The notes: generated by a model from the letters alone, not told the origin. DNA of 64,000 nucleotides from Sphingobacteriales bacterium (GCA_016711285.1 JADJTG010000013.1:412001-476000), one strand, 5' to 3'; shown: positions 24,608-34,723, numbered from the stretch's first letter. Translations and numbers: made by a program.

Positions 24608-27600
24608 CTAAAACTTCAAAAATTTTGCTCCTGTTGTTCCGATTCCATTATTTAATTGTATATAGTATAAGCCATCAGGCATTTGTTGAAAAACAGCATT
24701 ATCCCATACAAAATAAGAGCCGGATACAGGTGTGTACAATTCGGTTTGTGCAATAATTTTTCCGTTAATATCTATTACGGCGGCTGTGAGGATTTGGGAG
24801 TCGAAAGGATGGTGTATGAGTAAATTTAAACCCGCAGCAGAATAATACACTGCTTCTAATTGTAAGGCTGAATATACCGATATTTCATCTATTCCCGTTC
24901 CACATTCGGCATTATCCTCTTCTAAAAAGACGACCGGAATGGCGGGCAAAGCGATTTTGGTACAAGGGGCATCAAAATCAGGAATACCTCCGCCGCTGTC
25001 GTTTCCTACCAGAGCAGTAGCATAATAAAAAGTATTGAAAGTGATGAGATTGCTGCTCAATTTTGAAAACGAACCTGCCACCGGATTGGCTGCAATAATT
25101 TGAGACAAGTCGTCAGGATTGGGCATATTATACAGTACATACAACACCACATCGTTATCGTCTAAGGTGCTGCCTTCAAGGGTATAAGTTGCCAACTCTT
25201 CGGGGCATACCTGCAAAGTGGCTTCTGCTGCTGTTACTTCGCCGGCAACCGTAGTACAAGCTACAAAATCGGCACAGCCTTGTGCGGGCGATTGTACAAA
25301 AATAGTATCGGTGCTGAAGCAAGTAGTGGCAGCATCTTCAAATACCAGCATATAATCACCCGTTGCGGGCAATTGAAGCAGCGTATCTGTGGCATCAGGC
25401 AAAGTAAAATCATCTATGAGTGTATTTTCCTGATAAACGTGTACCCTGCTGTTTCCATTTACGCTTTGAGCAGTATTGAAAACAAGCCCCAATGTATTAA
25501 GAGCAGTACAAATGGGCGGTTCTGTGAGCATAGCCGAAGGCGCAATACCCGCCTGAAACGGGATACAATTAGATATATCGGCACAATAATCAGCCAGCAA
25601 CTCGGTAATAGTACCCGCCGACATCCAGCTTTCATTTTGAGCAAAAGATACACCATACAAACAAAGCGGTTCGCCCAAATGCGACAAAAGCGGTGCGGAC
25701 GTTACATCAATATTATACAAACTTGCATAAATAATGGTATCGCCGTTGGTAATGATATAGCCGTATCCGTATTGCAAACCCACGTTACTGTTTTGCGGAA
25801 AAATATTCACCAATACAGCATCGTCACCATCAATACAAATGTTGGCAGGCACTAAAGGCGAAGGCAGTTCAAAAGTTCCGGCTTCGGCAAAGCAAGTATT
25901 TTCGGTTTCGCAGCTATAAGCTACTTGTACTTGATAGATGGAGTCGGGTGCGCAGGGAGCTTCAAAAGGTAGTTGTATTTCAAAAGTATGATTGCCTGAT
26001 GTTCCGGCTTCGGCAATAAAAGTATTATTATTTAAGTTGCCGCCCGAAATGATATAATCATTACAAAGGGCAGCAATACTCACACTGCACGAGTCTTCCT
26101 GTATGGTGATATTTTGTTCAATATCGGGCATTACAGTAATGGCAACCGTTTCGTTACCCGTTCCAAATACCACAGCACCCGTAATATTGCAAGTAGCATT
26201 AAGGGTAAAATAGTAAACTTTTGGCGTACAAGTTAAATTTTGTAAGGTAATATTTTGAATATCCTCCAGCAAACCCAAGCCATCACTTCCATAAATACTG
26301 AAAGTGGCAGAAGCGGCACTTCCCGTACCCACCGAAGGCAACAAATCTATGGCATCGCCGGAGCAGATGATATTTTCCGTACTTTGCAAAATGGGATTTT
26401 TAGGGCAGCAATAATGATTCGGCGTACTGAAAGAAAAATTACAACCCAAAGCATCAGAAACCGACAAATTGAGTACAGTAGCATCTGCAACATAAGGAAC
26501 AGTCAGAATATTGTCATTGATAGTGCCGTAGCCCTGCACCGTATAAGGCGGCACACCGCCGTTGAAAATAATATCTATATTATAGGTATTACTGCTGCTG
26601 TTACATTCGTAATTATACGATATATCATTTACTTGCAAACAATCGTTGCAATCAGTAGCACCGTTCAGAGTAACGCTACAACCCTGCGAGTCGGTGATGA
26701 CGATATTATATGGGGTTGCCGAAGGCAGCGTAAAAGAGTGGGTAGCGGTATAAGTAGCACCCGAACTGTAAGTGCCGCTGATGGTATAAGGCGGCACGCC
26801 GTTGCTGATATAAAACTGAACTGTATAAGTACCTGCGGCACTGTTGCAATACAAATTATTGATGTCGGCATCAAAACCCGTACAATTAACAGTATTGGGG
26901 CAATTATAAGGTAAGTTGATAGCCTCCGACCAGCATTGTCCTTCATTGTACGAAACCTGCCATGTCGCTATTCCGCTTTGTCCGGCACTTACGGAAGCAG
27001 GCACACTGACAGGAGTTACCAAATAATTATCGCAAAGAGCCGTAAGTGTGGGCACTTGACATTCGGTTTGAGAACTTACCAGAAGTGAAGCATCAAAAAC
27101 GGGTACTTTATGGAGCAAAACAGACCCCGCCGGAATAAGAGAATTATCTTTACTGCATCTCAAAGCTGCAAATACAATTTGGTCAGATATTTCACAGGTT
27201 GCATTGGCAGCGATTAGATAATTTTGAGGATTATTGATATTTTGAGTTAAAGTGCCGTTTGAAAACCACTCTATACCCACAGCCGTATTATCGGGGTCGC
27301 TGAATTGAATAAAATTTTCCCAAGCGGTTAAATTTACGGTTTCATTTTCGCATACGACTACGCTGGAATTGAGCAAAGTATTAATAGTAGGGCAATTTTG
27401 TACAGTGGTGGCACAGTTATAGGGCAAACTCACTTCAAAAGGCGGCACACACTCAACATTGCTATTTAGATAATTATAAGAGATGGTATAAGTGTGCTGA
27501 CCGGAAGTACCCTGCACCGCCGTTTGTGTTCCGCCGTTGGAAACCACCAAATAATTACCACATTCAAAATTAGGAGTAATAGAAGTAGTGCAGGTATTCA

Positions 27601-28483
27601 TACCGCTAAAATTCAAAAAAGCATTGATACTACTTGGAAATACCACCACTTGCACTTTTTCGTTGCCCAAAGGCGTAATAAAAGAATTATCAAGCGTACA
27701 AATTGCCTGCACTGTAAATTCATAAATAAGCGGTGCACAATTGGTGTTGGTGAGTACCACATTTTGCGGATTGGCGATAGTGCCCAATCCGTTGTTGCCA
27801 CTCCAAGCATAGCTCACCGCCGTACCATTTTGTACCGTTGCCGACAAGCTGATACTTTCTCCCGAACAGATATAAGATGTATTGACAGCAGCAATAGGAT
27901 TGATAGGGCAGCCTGATTGTGCTTCGCCAAGCGTAAATGTACCCTGATACCAAATATCTCCTACATTAGTGCCGTTGCCGTTGCCTCCGATGCCGGCTAT
28001 ATTAAACGCAATATTTCCTTCGCCCAAAGGCGGTGCTTGCCACGAAAAAGCCCATACGCCACTGGTATTTACACCACTGTGTTCAATTTGCTGAGTAATA
28101 CCTGTTCCTTCCAGAGCGGTGGTGCTGCCTGCGATAAAAGCATCATTGACCGAAGAAGAACTCATAGCAAAGCCATAGCGAGCAAAAGAAATATTATATT
28201 TTACCAAGAAATTATACACACCATTGGGCGTATAAGTGGTAACAGTGTTGCCGGAGGCATCGGTAACGAGTACCTCCAACTGCTGCCCTGCTCCAAAAGT
28301 ACCCATACCCGCCGCGCCGCTGCTGTGGCAACCACCATTGCCGCACGAACTACCAAAAGCACCCGTTTGTCCCAAAGGGGGATTCGCCTGATTGCCGGTG
28401 GCTTGCTGCTCGCTGCTGAAATTCGGATAAAAATGAAAAAGAAAAACCCCTATAAAAATTGCGATAATAATTTTTGTATTCAT
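24608..28483 (-). CDS. Large T9SS protein with choice-of-anchor V-like N-terminal domain
   Basis: 1291 residues. The N terminus is a signal/anchor segment (MNTKIIIAIFIGVFLFHFYP), followed by a ~150-residue domain starting GSSCGNGGCHSSG (Cys47, Cys52, His53) and containing YGFAMSSSS and GVWAFSWQAPPLGEGNIAF. This matches the Bacteroidota choice-of-anchor V layout and is shared with the protein at 61095. The middle holds repeated Ig/SprB-like modules (CxGFDADINNLYC, GGVPPYTVQG). The C terminus is a T9SS type A domain (TAAVIDINGKIIAQTELY, MPDGLYYIQLNNG). It is probably surface-exposed; no enzymatic motif was seen. A minus-strand TACTTTTG at 28530-28537 is a possible promoter element. Confidence 0.85.
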   Translation of the reverse strand: MNTKIIIAIFIGVFLFHFYPNFSSEQQATGNQANPPLGQTGAFGSSCGNGGCHSSGAAGMGTFGAGQQLEVLVTDASGNTVTTYTPNGVYNFLVKYNISFARYGFAMSSSSVNDAFIAGSTTALEGTGITQQIEHSGVNTSGVWAFSWQAPPLGEGNIAFNIAGIGGNGNGTNVGDIWYQGTFTLGEAQSGCPINPIAAVNTSYICSGESISLSATVQNGTAVSYAWSGNNGLGTIANPQNVVLTNTNCAPLIYEFTVQAICTLDNSFITPLGNEKVQVVVFPSSINAFLNFSGMNTCTTSITPNFECGNYLVVSNGGTQTAVQGTSGQHTYTISYNYLNSNVECVPPFEVSLPYNCATTVQNCPTINTLLNSSVVVCENETVNLTAWENFIQFSDPDNTAVGIEWFSNGTLTQNINNPQNYLIAANATCEISDQIVFAALRCSKDNSLIPAGSVLLHKVPVFDASLLVSSQTECQVPTLTALCDNYLVTPVSVPASVSAGQSGIATWQVSYNEGQCWSEAINLPYNCPNTVNCTGFDADINNLYCNSAAGTYTVQFYISNGVPPYTISGTYSSGATYTATHSFTLPSATPYNIVITDSQGCSVTLNGATDCNDCLQVNDISYNYECNSSSNTYNIDIIFNGGVPPYTVQGYGTINDNILTVPYVADATVLNLSVSDALGCNFSFSTPNHYCCPKNPILQSTENIICSGDAIDLLPSVGTGSAASATFSIYGSDGLGLLEDIQNITLQNLTCTPKVYYFTLNATCNITGAVVFGTGNETVAITVMPDIEQNITIQEDSCSVSIAALCNDYIISGGNLNNNTFIAEAGTSGNHTFEIQLPFEAPCAPDSIYQVQVAYSCETENTCFAEAGTFELPSPLVPANICIDGDDAVLVNIFPQNSNVGLQYGYGYIITNGDTIIYASLYNIDVTSAPLLSHLGEPLCLYGVSFAQNESWMSAGTITELLADYCADISNCIPFQAGIAPSAMLTEPPICTALNTLGLVFNTAQSVNGNSRVHVYQENTLIDDFTLPDATDTLLQLPATGDYMLVFEDAATTCFSTDTIFVQSPAQGCADFVACTTVAGEVTAAEATLQVCPEELATYTLEGSTLDDNDVVLYVLYNMPNPDDLSQIIAANPVAGSFSKLSSNLITFNTFYYATALVGNDSGGGIPDFDAPCTKIALPAIPVVFLEEDNAECGTGIDEISVYSALQLEAVYYSAAGLNLLIHHPFDSQILTAAVIDINGKIIAQTELYTPVSGSYFVWDNAVFQQMPDGLYYIQLNNGIGTTGAKFLKF

Positions 28484-28529
28484 AGCCTTTGAAAGGATAT
28501 ATTTGGCGACAAAAAATAAAGATAAAACA

Positions 28530-28537
28530 CAAAAGTA
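28530..28537 (-). promoter_or_regulatory. -7 promoter element for the 1291-residue T9SS gene
   Basis: Minus-strand TACTTTTG (TAnnTTTG), 46 nt upstream of the ATG at 28483. No clear -33 TTG. Confidence 0.35.
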
Positions 28538-28611
28538 GTGATTTTTTTAGTTTTTATGATGAGCTTTTGCGAAACGAAGCCTCTAAAACCTGTATATTCA
28601 TATAAATCGTA

Positions 28612-28641
28612 TTGCAATACACCACAACATCGCTATCTTTG
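28612..28641 (+). promoter_or_regulatory. Bacteroidota-type promoter for lysS
   Basis: TTG at 28612-28614, 19 nt, TATCTTTG at 28634-28641; 60 nt before the lysS ATG at 28702. Because this lies inside the longest in-frame ORF, it also supports the downstream start. Confidence 0.65.
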
Positions 28642-28701
28642 TACAAGTTTTTTTTGAATAAAAAAACAGACAGCATATTTTTTATTACACCACATACAAT
28701 C

Positions 28702-30216
28702 ATGCAGCATCATTTATCTGCCTTAGAAATCCAACGCCGCGAAAAATTGCAAGAATTGCAATCGCTGGGAATTGAGCCGTATCCGGCTTCTGAATTTACG
28801 GTAACACACATAGCGAACGACATCAAGCAACAATTCAACGAAGCCAATAAAGAAAATTTCCGGCAAGTGCGCTTGGCGGGTCGCCTGATGCAATCGCGCA
28901 TTATGGGCAAAGCTTCTTTTGCAGAGTTGCAGGATAGCAGCGGACGTGTTCAGCTATACATTTCGCGCGATGAAATATGCCCATCCGAAGACAAAACTTT
29001 GTACAATACAGTATTTAAAAAGCTCCTTGATATTGGCGACTATATCGGCGTGTGCGGCTATGTATTTACTACACAAACCAGTGAAATATCTGTCCATGTG
29101 AGCGAATTAAAACTGCTTTCCAAAGCCTTGCGCCCATTGCCTGTGGTAAAAAAAGACGAAGACGGCAATATATATGATGCTTTCACCGACCCCGAAATGC
29201 GCTATCGCCAACGCTATGTGGACTTAACGGTAAACAGCGAAGTACGCAATACATTTATTAAACGCAGCCAACTCATCAGCAGTTTGCGCCAATTTATGAG
29301 CGAGCGCGGCTATTTGGAAGTAGAAACCCCCGTATTACAGCCCATTCATGGTGGTGCGGCGGCGCGCCCCTTTGTTACGCACCACAATGCTTTAGACCGT
29401 CCTTATTATTTGCGCATTGCCAACGAGCTATATTTAAAACGCCTGATAGTGGGAGGTTTTGACGGAGTTTTTGAGTTTGCCAAAGATTTCAGAAACGAAG
29501 GTATGAGCCGCTTTCATAATCCCGAATTTACATTGATGGAATTATATGTGGCATATAAAGATTATAAATGGATGATGGATTTTGCGGAAGCAATGCTGGA
29601 AAAAGCCGCCCTTGATTTGCACGGCACAACCGAAGTGCCTGTAGGCGAGCACATTATCAGTTTCAAACGCCCCTGGAAACGCTACACCATGTTTGGAGCG
29701 ATAGAAGCCTACACGGGTGTAGATATATCGGCAATGGACGAAGAAACCTTGCGCCACACCGCCCGCCAGCTCCACGTACCTATTGATGGCACCATGGGCA
29801 AAGGCAAATTGATAGATGCCATTTTTGGCGAAAAAGTAGAGCCATTGCTCATACAGCCCACTTTTATCACCGACTATCCGGTGGAGATGTCGCCGCTTGC
29901 CAAACGCCACCGCAACAACCCCGATTTGGTGGAGCGTTTTGAGGCGATTTGTAATAAAAAAGAAATTATGAACGCTTTTTCGGAACTCAACGACCCGATA
30001 GACCAACGCCAACGTTTCGAGGAGCAGTTGAATTTGGCAGCACGCGGCGATGAAGAAGCAATGGCATTGGACGAAGACTTTTTGCGGGCTTTGGAATATG
30101 GTATGCCGCCCACTGCCGGAATTGGTATCGGCATCGACCGCCTCGCCATGATTATGACCAATCAGCCCTCTATTCAGGAGGTGATTTTCTTTCCGCAAAT
30201 GCGCGATGAAGCATAA
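28702..30216 (+). CDS. lysS: Lysyl-tRNA synthetase, class II
   Basis: A 504-residue class II synthetase. The N-terminal OB-fold anticodon-binding domain covers residues ~50-150 (VRLAGRLMQSRIMGKASFAE). Motif 2 is at ~263 (FRNEGMSRFHNPEFT) and motif 3 near the C terminus (GIGIGIDRLAM). It charges tRNA-Lys. The ATG at 28702 (MQHHLSALEIQRREKL) is the start; in-frame codons from the TTG at 28612 overlap the promoter. A hairpin terminator follows at 30256. Length is normal. Confidence 0.96.
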   Translation: MQHHLSALEIQRREKLQELQSLGIEPYPASEFTVTHIANDIKQQFNEANKENFRQVRLAGRLMQSRIMGKASFAELQDSSGRVQLYISRDEICPSEDKTLYNTVFKKLLDIGDYIGVCGYVFTTQTSEISVHVSELKLLSKALRPLPVVKKDEDGNIYDAFTDPEMRYRQRYVDLTVNSEVRNTFIKRSQLISSLRQFMSERGYLEVETPVLQPIHGGAAARPFVTHHNALDRPYYLRIANELYLKRLIVGGFDGVFEFAKDFRNEGMSRFHNPEFTLMELYVAYKDYKWMMDFAEAMLEKAALDLHGTTEVPVGEHIISFKRPWKRYTMFGAIEAYTGVDISAMDEETLRHTARQLHVPIDGTMGKGKLIDAIFGEKVEPLLIQPTFITDYPVEMSPLAKRHRNNPDLVERFEAICNKKEIMNAFSELNDPIDQRQRFEEQLNLAARGDEEAMALDEDFLRALEYGMPPTAGIGIGIDRLAMIMTNQPSIQEVIFFPQMRDEA

Positions 30217-30255
30217 TACAAATACGGATAATTACAGTAATAATATCTTTTTCTT

Positions 30256-30297
30256 AACCTTGTCGGGTGGGCAATCATTACTTGACAAGGTTTTTTT
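30256..30297 (+). terminator. Rho-independent terminator after lysS
   Basis: Stem AACCTTGTC / GACAAGGTT, 19-nt loop, followed by a T run (30291-30297). It begins 39 nt after the lysS stop. Confidence 0.8.
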
Positions 30298-30304
30298 ATT
30301 AGCA

Positions 30305-30335
30305 TTGTATTCATTTAATCACTTTATTATCTTTG
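30305..30335 (+). promoter_or_regulatory. Bacteroidota-type promoter for the beta-helix lipoprotein gene
   Basis: TTG at 30305-30307, 20 nt, TATCTTTG at 30328-30335. It lies just after the lysS terminator. There is no ATG in any frame between this promoter and about 30530. Confidence 0.6.
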
Positions 30336-30422
30336 TACAGATATACGAAAAATTACTTGTTTTCGTTAGTGCTGTGGCTGCTTCATTTTTATTACAACAA
30401 CAAAAAAAACAAATACTTTCCC

Positions 30423-31913
30423 TTGCATTATCGCTCTTTTTCCTTACCGATTGCGCTGTTTTGTACCTTTTGGTTTTTAGTAGCGGCTTTAAGTTCCTGC
30501 CAACAAGAAGATTTGCTGTATAGTGCCTCCGATGCACAGCTCGAATTATCGGCAGATACGATCACATTTGATACCGTATTTACCAATATTGGTTCTACTA
30601 TCAATGGTTTTTTGTTGTATAATCCCTACAATCGCTCGCTGAACATCAGCCGTATAGAGTTGTCGGGCGGCTCACAATCCAATTTTCGTATCAATGTCGA
30701 CGGCATCAATGCCCCACTTGCCGAAAATATACAGGTTTTGCCCGGCGACAGTATGTATGTATTTGTAGAAGTCATTGTGGATCCTAATCAGGGGCAATTA
30801 CCTTTTGTGATAGAAGATTCCATTTTACTCACCACCAACGGCAATTTGCAAAAAGTATATTTGAATGCTTGGGGGCAAAATGCACACTATTTGCGAGCCG
30901 ATAGTGTATATTTTTGGGAAGTATGCGATGAAGTATTTGAAGATGATTTGCCATACATAGTATTTGGCGGATTATATGTGCCTCCGAATTGCACGCTCAC
31001 TTTGGCACAAGGCGTAGATTTGCACATACACCCCAAAACCAATAATCTAGCTACCTTCTCAGGCATTTGGGTAGAAGGAACTTTGCTTATTGAAGGAGAA
31101 AAAGACAGTCTTGTAGAAATAAAAGGAATGAGGTTAGAGGATTATTTTGATGATAAAGCCGCCCAGTGGGGAGCGATACATTTATTGCGCGGCAGTAGCA
31201 GCAGTATTCGCTATGCAAGCATTAAAAACAATATCTGGGGCATTACCGTAGGTAAAACATTAGACACCACCTGCACCACCATTGCTACCACACCCAAAGC
31301 CAATTTGAATATAAAAAATAGCACCATTTACAATAATTTAGAACACGGCATAGAAGCCATACTGAGCAATATTACCGCCGAAAATTGTTTGATTTATAAT
31401 TGCGGAAAAAATAATGTATTGTTGCAATACGGCGGCGAGTATCAGTTTACAAATTGCACTTTTGTAAATTACGGCGGCAATTTATCGCACCAAAACAGTC
31501 CGGTAGCAGCGGCACTTAATTTTATTGTATGCACAGAAAACGGAGAGCAAACTGCATTTGCCGCCCCTGAAATTACCAACATATTATTCAAAAATTGCAT
31601 TATTCACGGCTCACGAGAAGAGGAGTGGGTATTTAACGACCAAGATGTTCCGCAAGGAGCAGAGATTAATTTTGAAATGAGCAACTGCATTCTGCGCACC
31701 AAACACAACACCGACACGCTCGGCTACACAAATTGCATCATCAATCCCTTAGCCAAAGACACTATGTTTGTGAAGCGCAGCGAATTTGATTTTCACCTGC
31801 ACCCGCAATCGCCCGCCATTGACAAGGGCAACTGGGACAACCCCCTGACCGATGATTTGGACGGCAACCCGCGCAGCAATATTCCAGACATAGGCTGTTA
31901 TGAATATCAATAG
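30423..31913 (+). CDS. Lipoprotein with right-handed beta-helix domain, probable TTG start
   Basis: About 496 residues. A lipoprotein signal (HYRSFSLPIALFCTFWFLV, then AALSSC) predicts outer-membrane or periplasmic lipid anchoring at the Cys of the lipobox. After a ~130-residue beta-rich N domain (DTITFDTVFTNIGSTINGF, typical of a choice-of-anchor/ASH-like fold) comes a right-handed beta-helix with Asn-rich rungs (LNIKNSTIYNNLEHGIEAIL, ENCLIYNCGKNNV, FTNCTFVNYGG). The C terminus (FDFHLHPQSPAIDKG ... DLDGNPRSNIPDIGCYEY) is the usual end of such choice-of-anchor Q-like proteins. The start is uncertain: TTG at 30423 gives the best signal peptide, but TTG 30357 and GTG 30369 are possible. DUF1800 and DUF1501 genes follow on the same strand. 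Confidence 0.75.
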   Translation: MHYRSFSLPIALFCTFWFLVAALSSCQQEDLLYSASDAQLELSADTITFDTVFTNIGSTINGFLLYNPYNRSLNISRIELSGGSQSNFRINVDGINAPLAENIQVLPGDSMYVFVEVIVDPNQGQLPFVIEDSILLTTNGNLQKVYLNAWGQNAHYLRADSVYFWEVCDEVFEDDLPYIVFGGLYVPPNCTLTLAQGVDLHIHPKTNNLATFSGIWVEGTLLIEGEKDSLVEIKGMRLEDYFDDKAAQWGAIHLLRGSSSSIRYASIKNNIWGITVGKTLDTTCTTIATTPKANLNIKNSTIYNNLEHGIEAILSNITAENCLIYNCGKNNVLLQYGGEYQFTNCTFVNYGGNLSHQNSPVAAALNFIVCTENGEQTAFAAPEITNILFKNCIIHGSREEEWVFNDQDVPQGAEINFEMSNCILRTKHNTDTLGYTNCIINPLAKDTMFVKRSEFDFHLHPQSPAIDKGNWDNPLTDDLDGNPRSNIPDIGCYEYQ

Positions 31914-31998
31914 ATGCTGTTGAATACATTATTTTTGTAACACACGAGTCGGTAAAAAAAATTATTATCTGTCACTTTTATAACAACAACTTTGGGAT

Positions 31999-33396
31999 AT
32001 GAATCAAGAGGTACTTCATCTGCTGGCACGAGCTACTTTCGGCATTTCTGCTGAAAGCATCACAACATTTGCTTCGCTCAACAGGCAACAAGCCCTTGAT
32101 ATATTGTGGGAAACATCAGCTACTCCCCCACAAAACCTGAGCCTCGCGCCACGCCGTGTACCCATTGCAAATCGCACGGCTCAAAAGACACCCGAAGAAA
32201 TTAGAGCCGACAAATTATTGATGCGGAGCGAAAAAAGCCGCCTCAATTTGCTGTGGTTAGAGCATTTGGCGCGCGGCAAAAAGCAGTTATTGGAAAAAAT
32301 GACACTGTTTTGGCACGACCATTTTGCCTGCAATATTCCCAATCCGACCTTGATGGAGCAATATATCCACACTTTGCGCACCCACGCTTTGGGATATTTC
32401 GGCGATTTTCTGCTCGCCATTATCCACGAACCCGCCATGATAGTTTATCTCAACAGCCGCAAAAACCTCAAATCATCACCCAACGAAGATTTTGCCCGCG
32501 AGTTATTGGAATTGTTCAGTATAGGTATTGGCAACTATTCCGAAAAAGACATCAAAGAACTGGCGCGTGTGTTTACGGGTTGGAATTTTGACGGTGCGGG
32601 AAATTTTATGATTCAGGAGGCGAACCACGATTCGGGCATCAAAACATTGATGGGCGAAAGCGGCAATTTCAGCAGCGAGCAAGTGGTGAATATCTTGCTC
32701 AACCGCCGCGAAACGGCACAGCATATTACAGGAAAAATTTGTTTGTATTATTGTGGAAAAATGCCCCCTGCCGAAATTTTAAATGATTTGTCGGAGCGTT
32801 TTTTTGCAGACGGCTACCATATCGGCAATTTGGTGCGCAATATTTTGAATTCAGATTGGTTTTATGCTGATGAATACAGAGGCAATCGTATTAAATCGCC
32901 GATAGAATTATTGGTAGGAACAATGCGTTTGTTTAAAGTAGATTTTCACGAACCGATGGCGGCGGTGGGCTTGCAAAAATTGATGGGACAGGAGTTATTA
33001 GCTCCGCCAAATGTAGCGGGTTGGGCGCAAGGCACGGCTTGGATAAATCTATTTACACTCACTTTTCGTTTAAATCTCTTTCGCAATTTGCTCAACAAAA
33101 GCATGGCTACCGTAAAAACCCCGCCGCCTTTGAGCGATGAGGGCGATGAAGTGGAAGTAAACAGCGAAGAAGTGATGCGCCTGCTGAATATAGATGTAGC
33201 ACCTTTTATTCAAATGTTGGAGCAGCACCCCACACAACAGCCCGCCCAACAATGCGCCCAAAATATATTATTGTGCAGCACCTCCCATTTAGAGCCGCTT
33301 TTTGAGCGATGGAACACCGCCTTCGTGCAACAAAAAATCGGCTATCGCGATATTATTATTAATCTGCTCAGTATGCCGGAATTTCAACTCAATTAA
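31999..33396 (+). CDS. DUF1800 family protein
   Basis: 465 residues matching the DUF1800 pattern: LLARATFG near the start, then KMTLFWHDHFACN, LRTHALGYFGDFLLAIIHEP, ARELLELFSIGIGNYSEKDI and LARVFTGW. Members are nearly always next to a DUF1501 protein, as here (23 nt downstream). The biochemical role is unknown; the family is linked to surface or secreted complexes in several phyla. No obvious signal peptide is visible at the ATG. The pair probably forms an operon. Confidence 0.88.
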   Translation: MNQEVLHLLARATFGISAESITTFASLNRQQALDILWETSATPPQNLSLAPRRVPIANRTAQKTPEEIRADKLLMRSEKSRLNLLWLEHLARGKKQLLEKMTLFWHDHFACNIPNPTLMEQYIHTLRTHALGYFGDFLLAIIHEPAMIVYLNSRKNLKSSPNEDFARELLELFSIGIGNYSEKDIKELARVFTGWNFDGAGNFMIQEANHDSGIKTLMGESGNFSSEQVVNILLNRRETAQHITGKICLYYCGKMPPAEILNDLSERFFADGYHIGNLVRNILNSDWFYADEYRGNRIKSPIELLVGTMRLFKVDFHEPMAAVGLQKLMGQELLAPPNVAGWAQGTAWINLFTLTFRLNLFRNLLNKSMATVKTPPPLSDEGDEVEVNSEEVMRLLNIDVAPFIQMLEQHPTQQPAQQCAQNILLCSTSHLEPLFERWNTAFVQQKIGYRDIIINLLSMPEFQLN

Positions 33397-33419
33397 AACA
33401 ACACACAAAAGCTGTTCTC

Positions 33420-34634
33420 ATGGCTATTTTCAATATACGCCCCACTTTCACTTCTCCTGAAAAGGCAGCCCCTGCTTTTTTGAAAAAAAACCTCCCTGCC
33501 TCCAACAATACCGACCAAATATTGGTAGTTATTCAGTTGAGCGGCGGCAACGACGGATTGAACAGCATTGTACCGTACCAAAACGACATATATTACCGCA
33601 GTCGCCCCCACTTGGCATTACCCAAAAACACATTGGTACATTTAGACGATATGCACGCCCTGCATCCGGCTCTGACACCTTTGAAAAAATATTATGACGA
33701 AGGCACGATGTGCATCATCAACGGAGTGGGCTATCCTAATCCCAATCGCTCCCATTTTCGCTCTATGGATATTTACCAAAGTGCAGCACCCGATAGCTAC
33801 GAACAAAGCGGTTGGATAGGACGCTATTTAGACGAACACTACCAACACTTTCCCGAACATTTAGCTATCCCCAAAGCCATAGAAGTAAATAGTTTGCCCT
33901 CTTTGGTAATGAAAGGAAAACAACATCAAGGCATTGCATTTGAAAATGCGCAGACCTTGGAAACCTTTTTTGAAAAGCCTTTTTTTAAAAACCTGTACGA
34001 ACAAAATACCGATGATTTTACAACACACAACGAAACTTTAGATTTTTTGTATCAAACGCTGAATGTGGGGGCGGCTTCAAGTGCTTATATCAACGAAAAA
34101 GTAGATTTATACACACTCAAATCGCCTTTTCCGAATTATGAATTGGGAAAAAAACTGCACAATATTGCCCAAATGATTTTGTCGGGCGTAGAAAGCAGCG
34201 TATATTATACGTCACTCGGTTCTTTTGATACGCATGTGTCGCAAAGCAACCGACATGCCAAATTGTTGGGTATGCTGGCAGAAAGTGTAGATGCTTTTAT
34301 TACGGCGTTAAAAAGTCAGGCACAATTCAAACGGGTAACGATTGTGGTGTTTTCGGAATTTGGGCGGCGCGTAGCCGAAAATGCAGCACAAGGCACCGAC
34401 CATGGAGTGGGTAATTTTATGCTGCTTTTTTCGCGGCATTTAGCCAAGTCGGGTTTTTTCAATCCGATGAATAATCTCCAAAATCTATTTGATGGTGATG
34501 TACCCTGGGAAATTGATTTCAGGCAAGTATATGCTGCTTTGCTCGAAAATATCCTTCAAACGCCCGCCAAAACCGTGCTGAAAGGAAATTTTGAACCTTT
34601 GCCTTTATTCAAAAATCAAGTTCTTTTAACATAA
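33420..34634 (+). CDS. DUF1501 family protein
   Basis: 404 residues with DUF1501 landmarks: ILVVIQLSGGNDGLNSIVPY, then RSRPHLALPKNTL, the central SSVYYTSLGSFDTHVSQ, and VVFSEFGRRVAENAAQGTDH with GVGN. The family is related to the alkaline phosphatase/sulfatase fold; activity has not been shown. Many members begin with a twin-arginine signal; this one begins MAIFNIRPTFTSPEKAAPAF and shows no RR motif. It follows the DUF1800 gene by 23 nt. Confidence 0.88.
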   Translation: MAIFNIRPTFTSPEKAAPAFLKKNLPASNNTDQILVVIQLSGGNDGLNSIVPYQNDIYYRSRPHLALPKNTLVHLDDMHALHPALTPLKKYYDEGTMCIINGVGYPNPNRSHFRSMDIYQSAAPDSYEQSGWIGRYLDEHYQHFPEHLAIPKAIEVNSLPSLVMKGKQHQGIAFENAQTLETFFEKPFFKNLYEQNTDDFTTHNETLDFLYQTLNVGAASSAYINEKVDLYTLKSPFPNYELGKKLHNIAQMILSGVESSVYYTSLGSFDTHVSQSNRHAKLLGMLAESVDAFITALKSQAQFKRVTIVVFSEFGRRVAENAAQGTDHGVGNFMLLFSRHLAKSGFFNPMNNLQNLFDGDVPWEIDFRQVYAALLENILQTPAKTVLKGNFEPLPLFKNQVLLT

Positions 34635-34723
34635 AAATAAAATAAAGCATAGTGCAAAAATCAGAACTTTGCAGTTTATTTTTTTTATGATTTTTCTTTT
34701 GAAAAAAAATTTTGATTAAAAAA

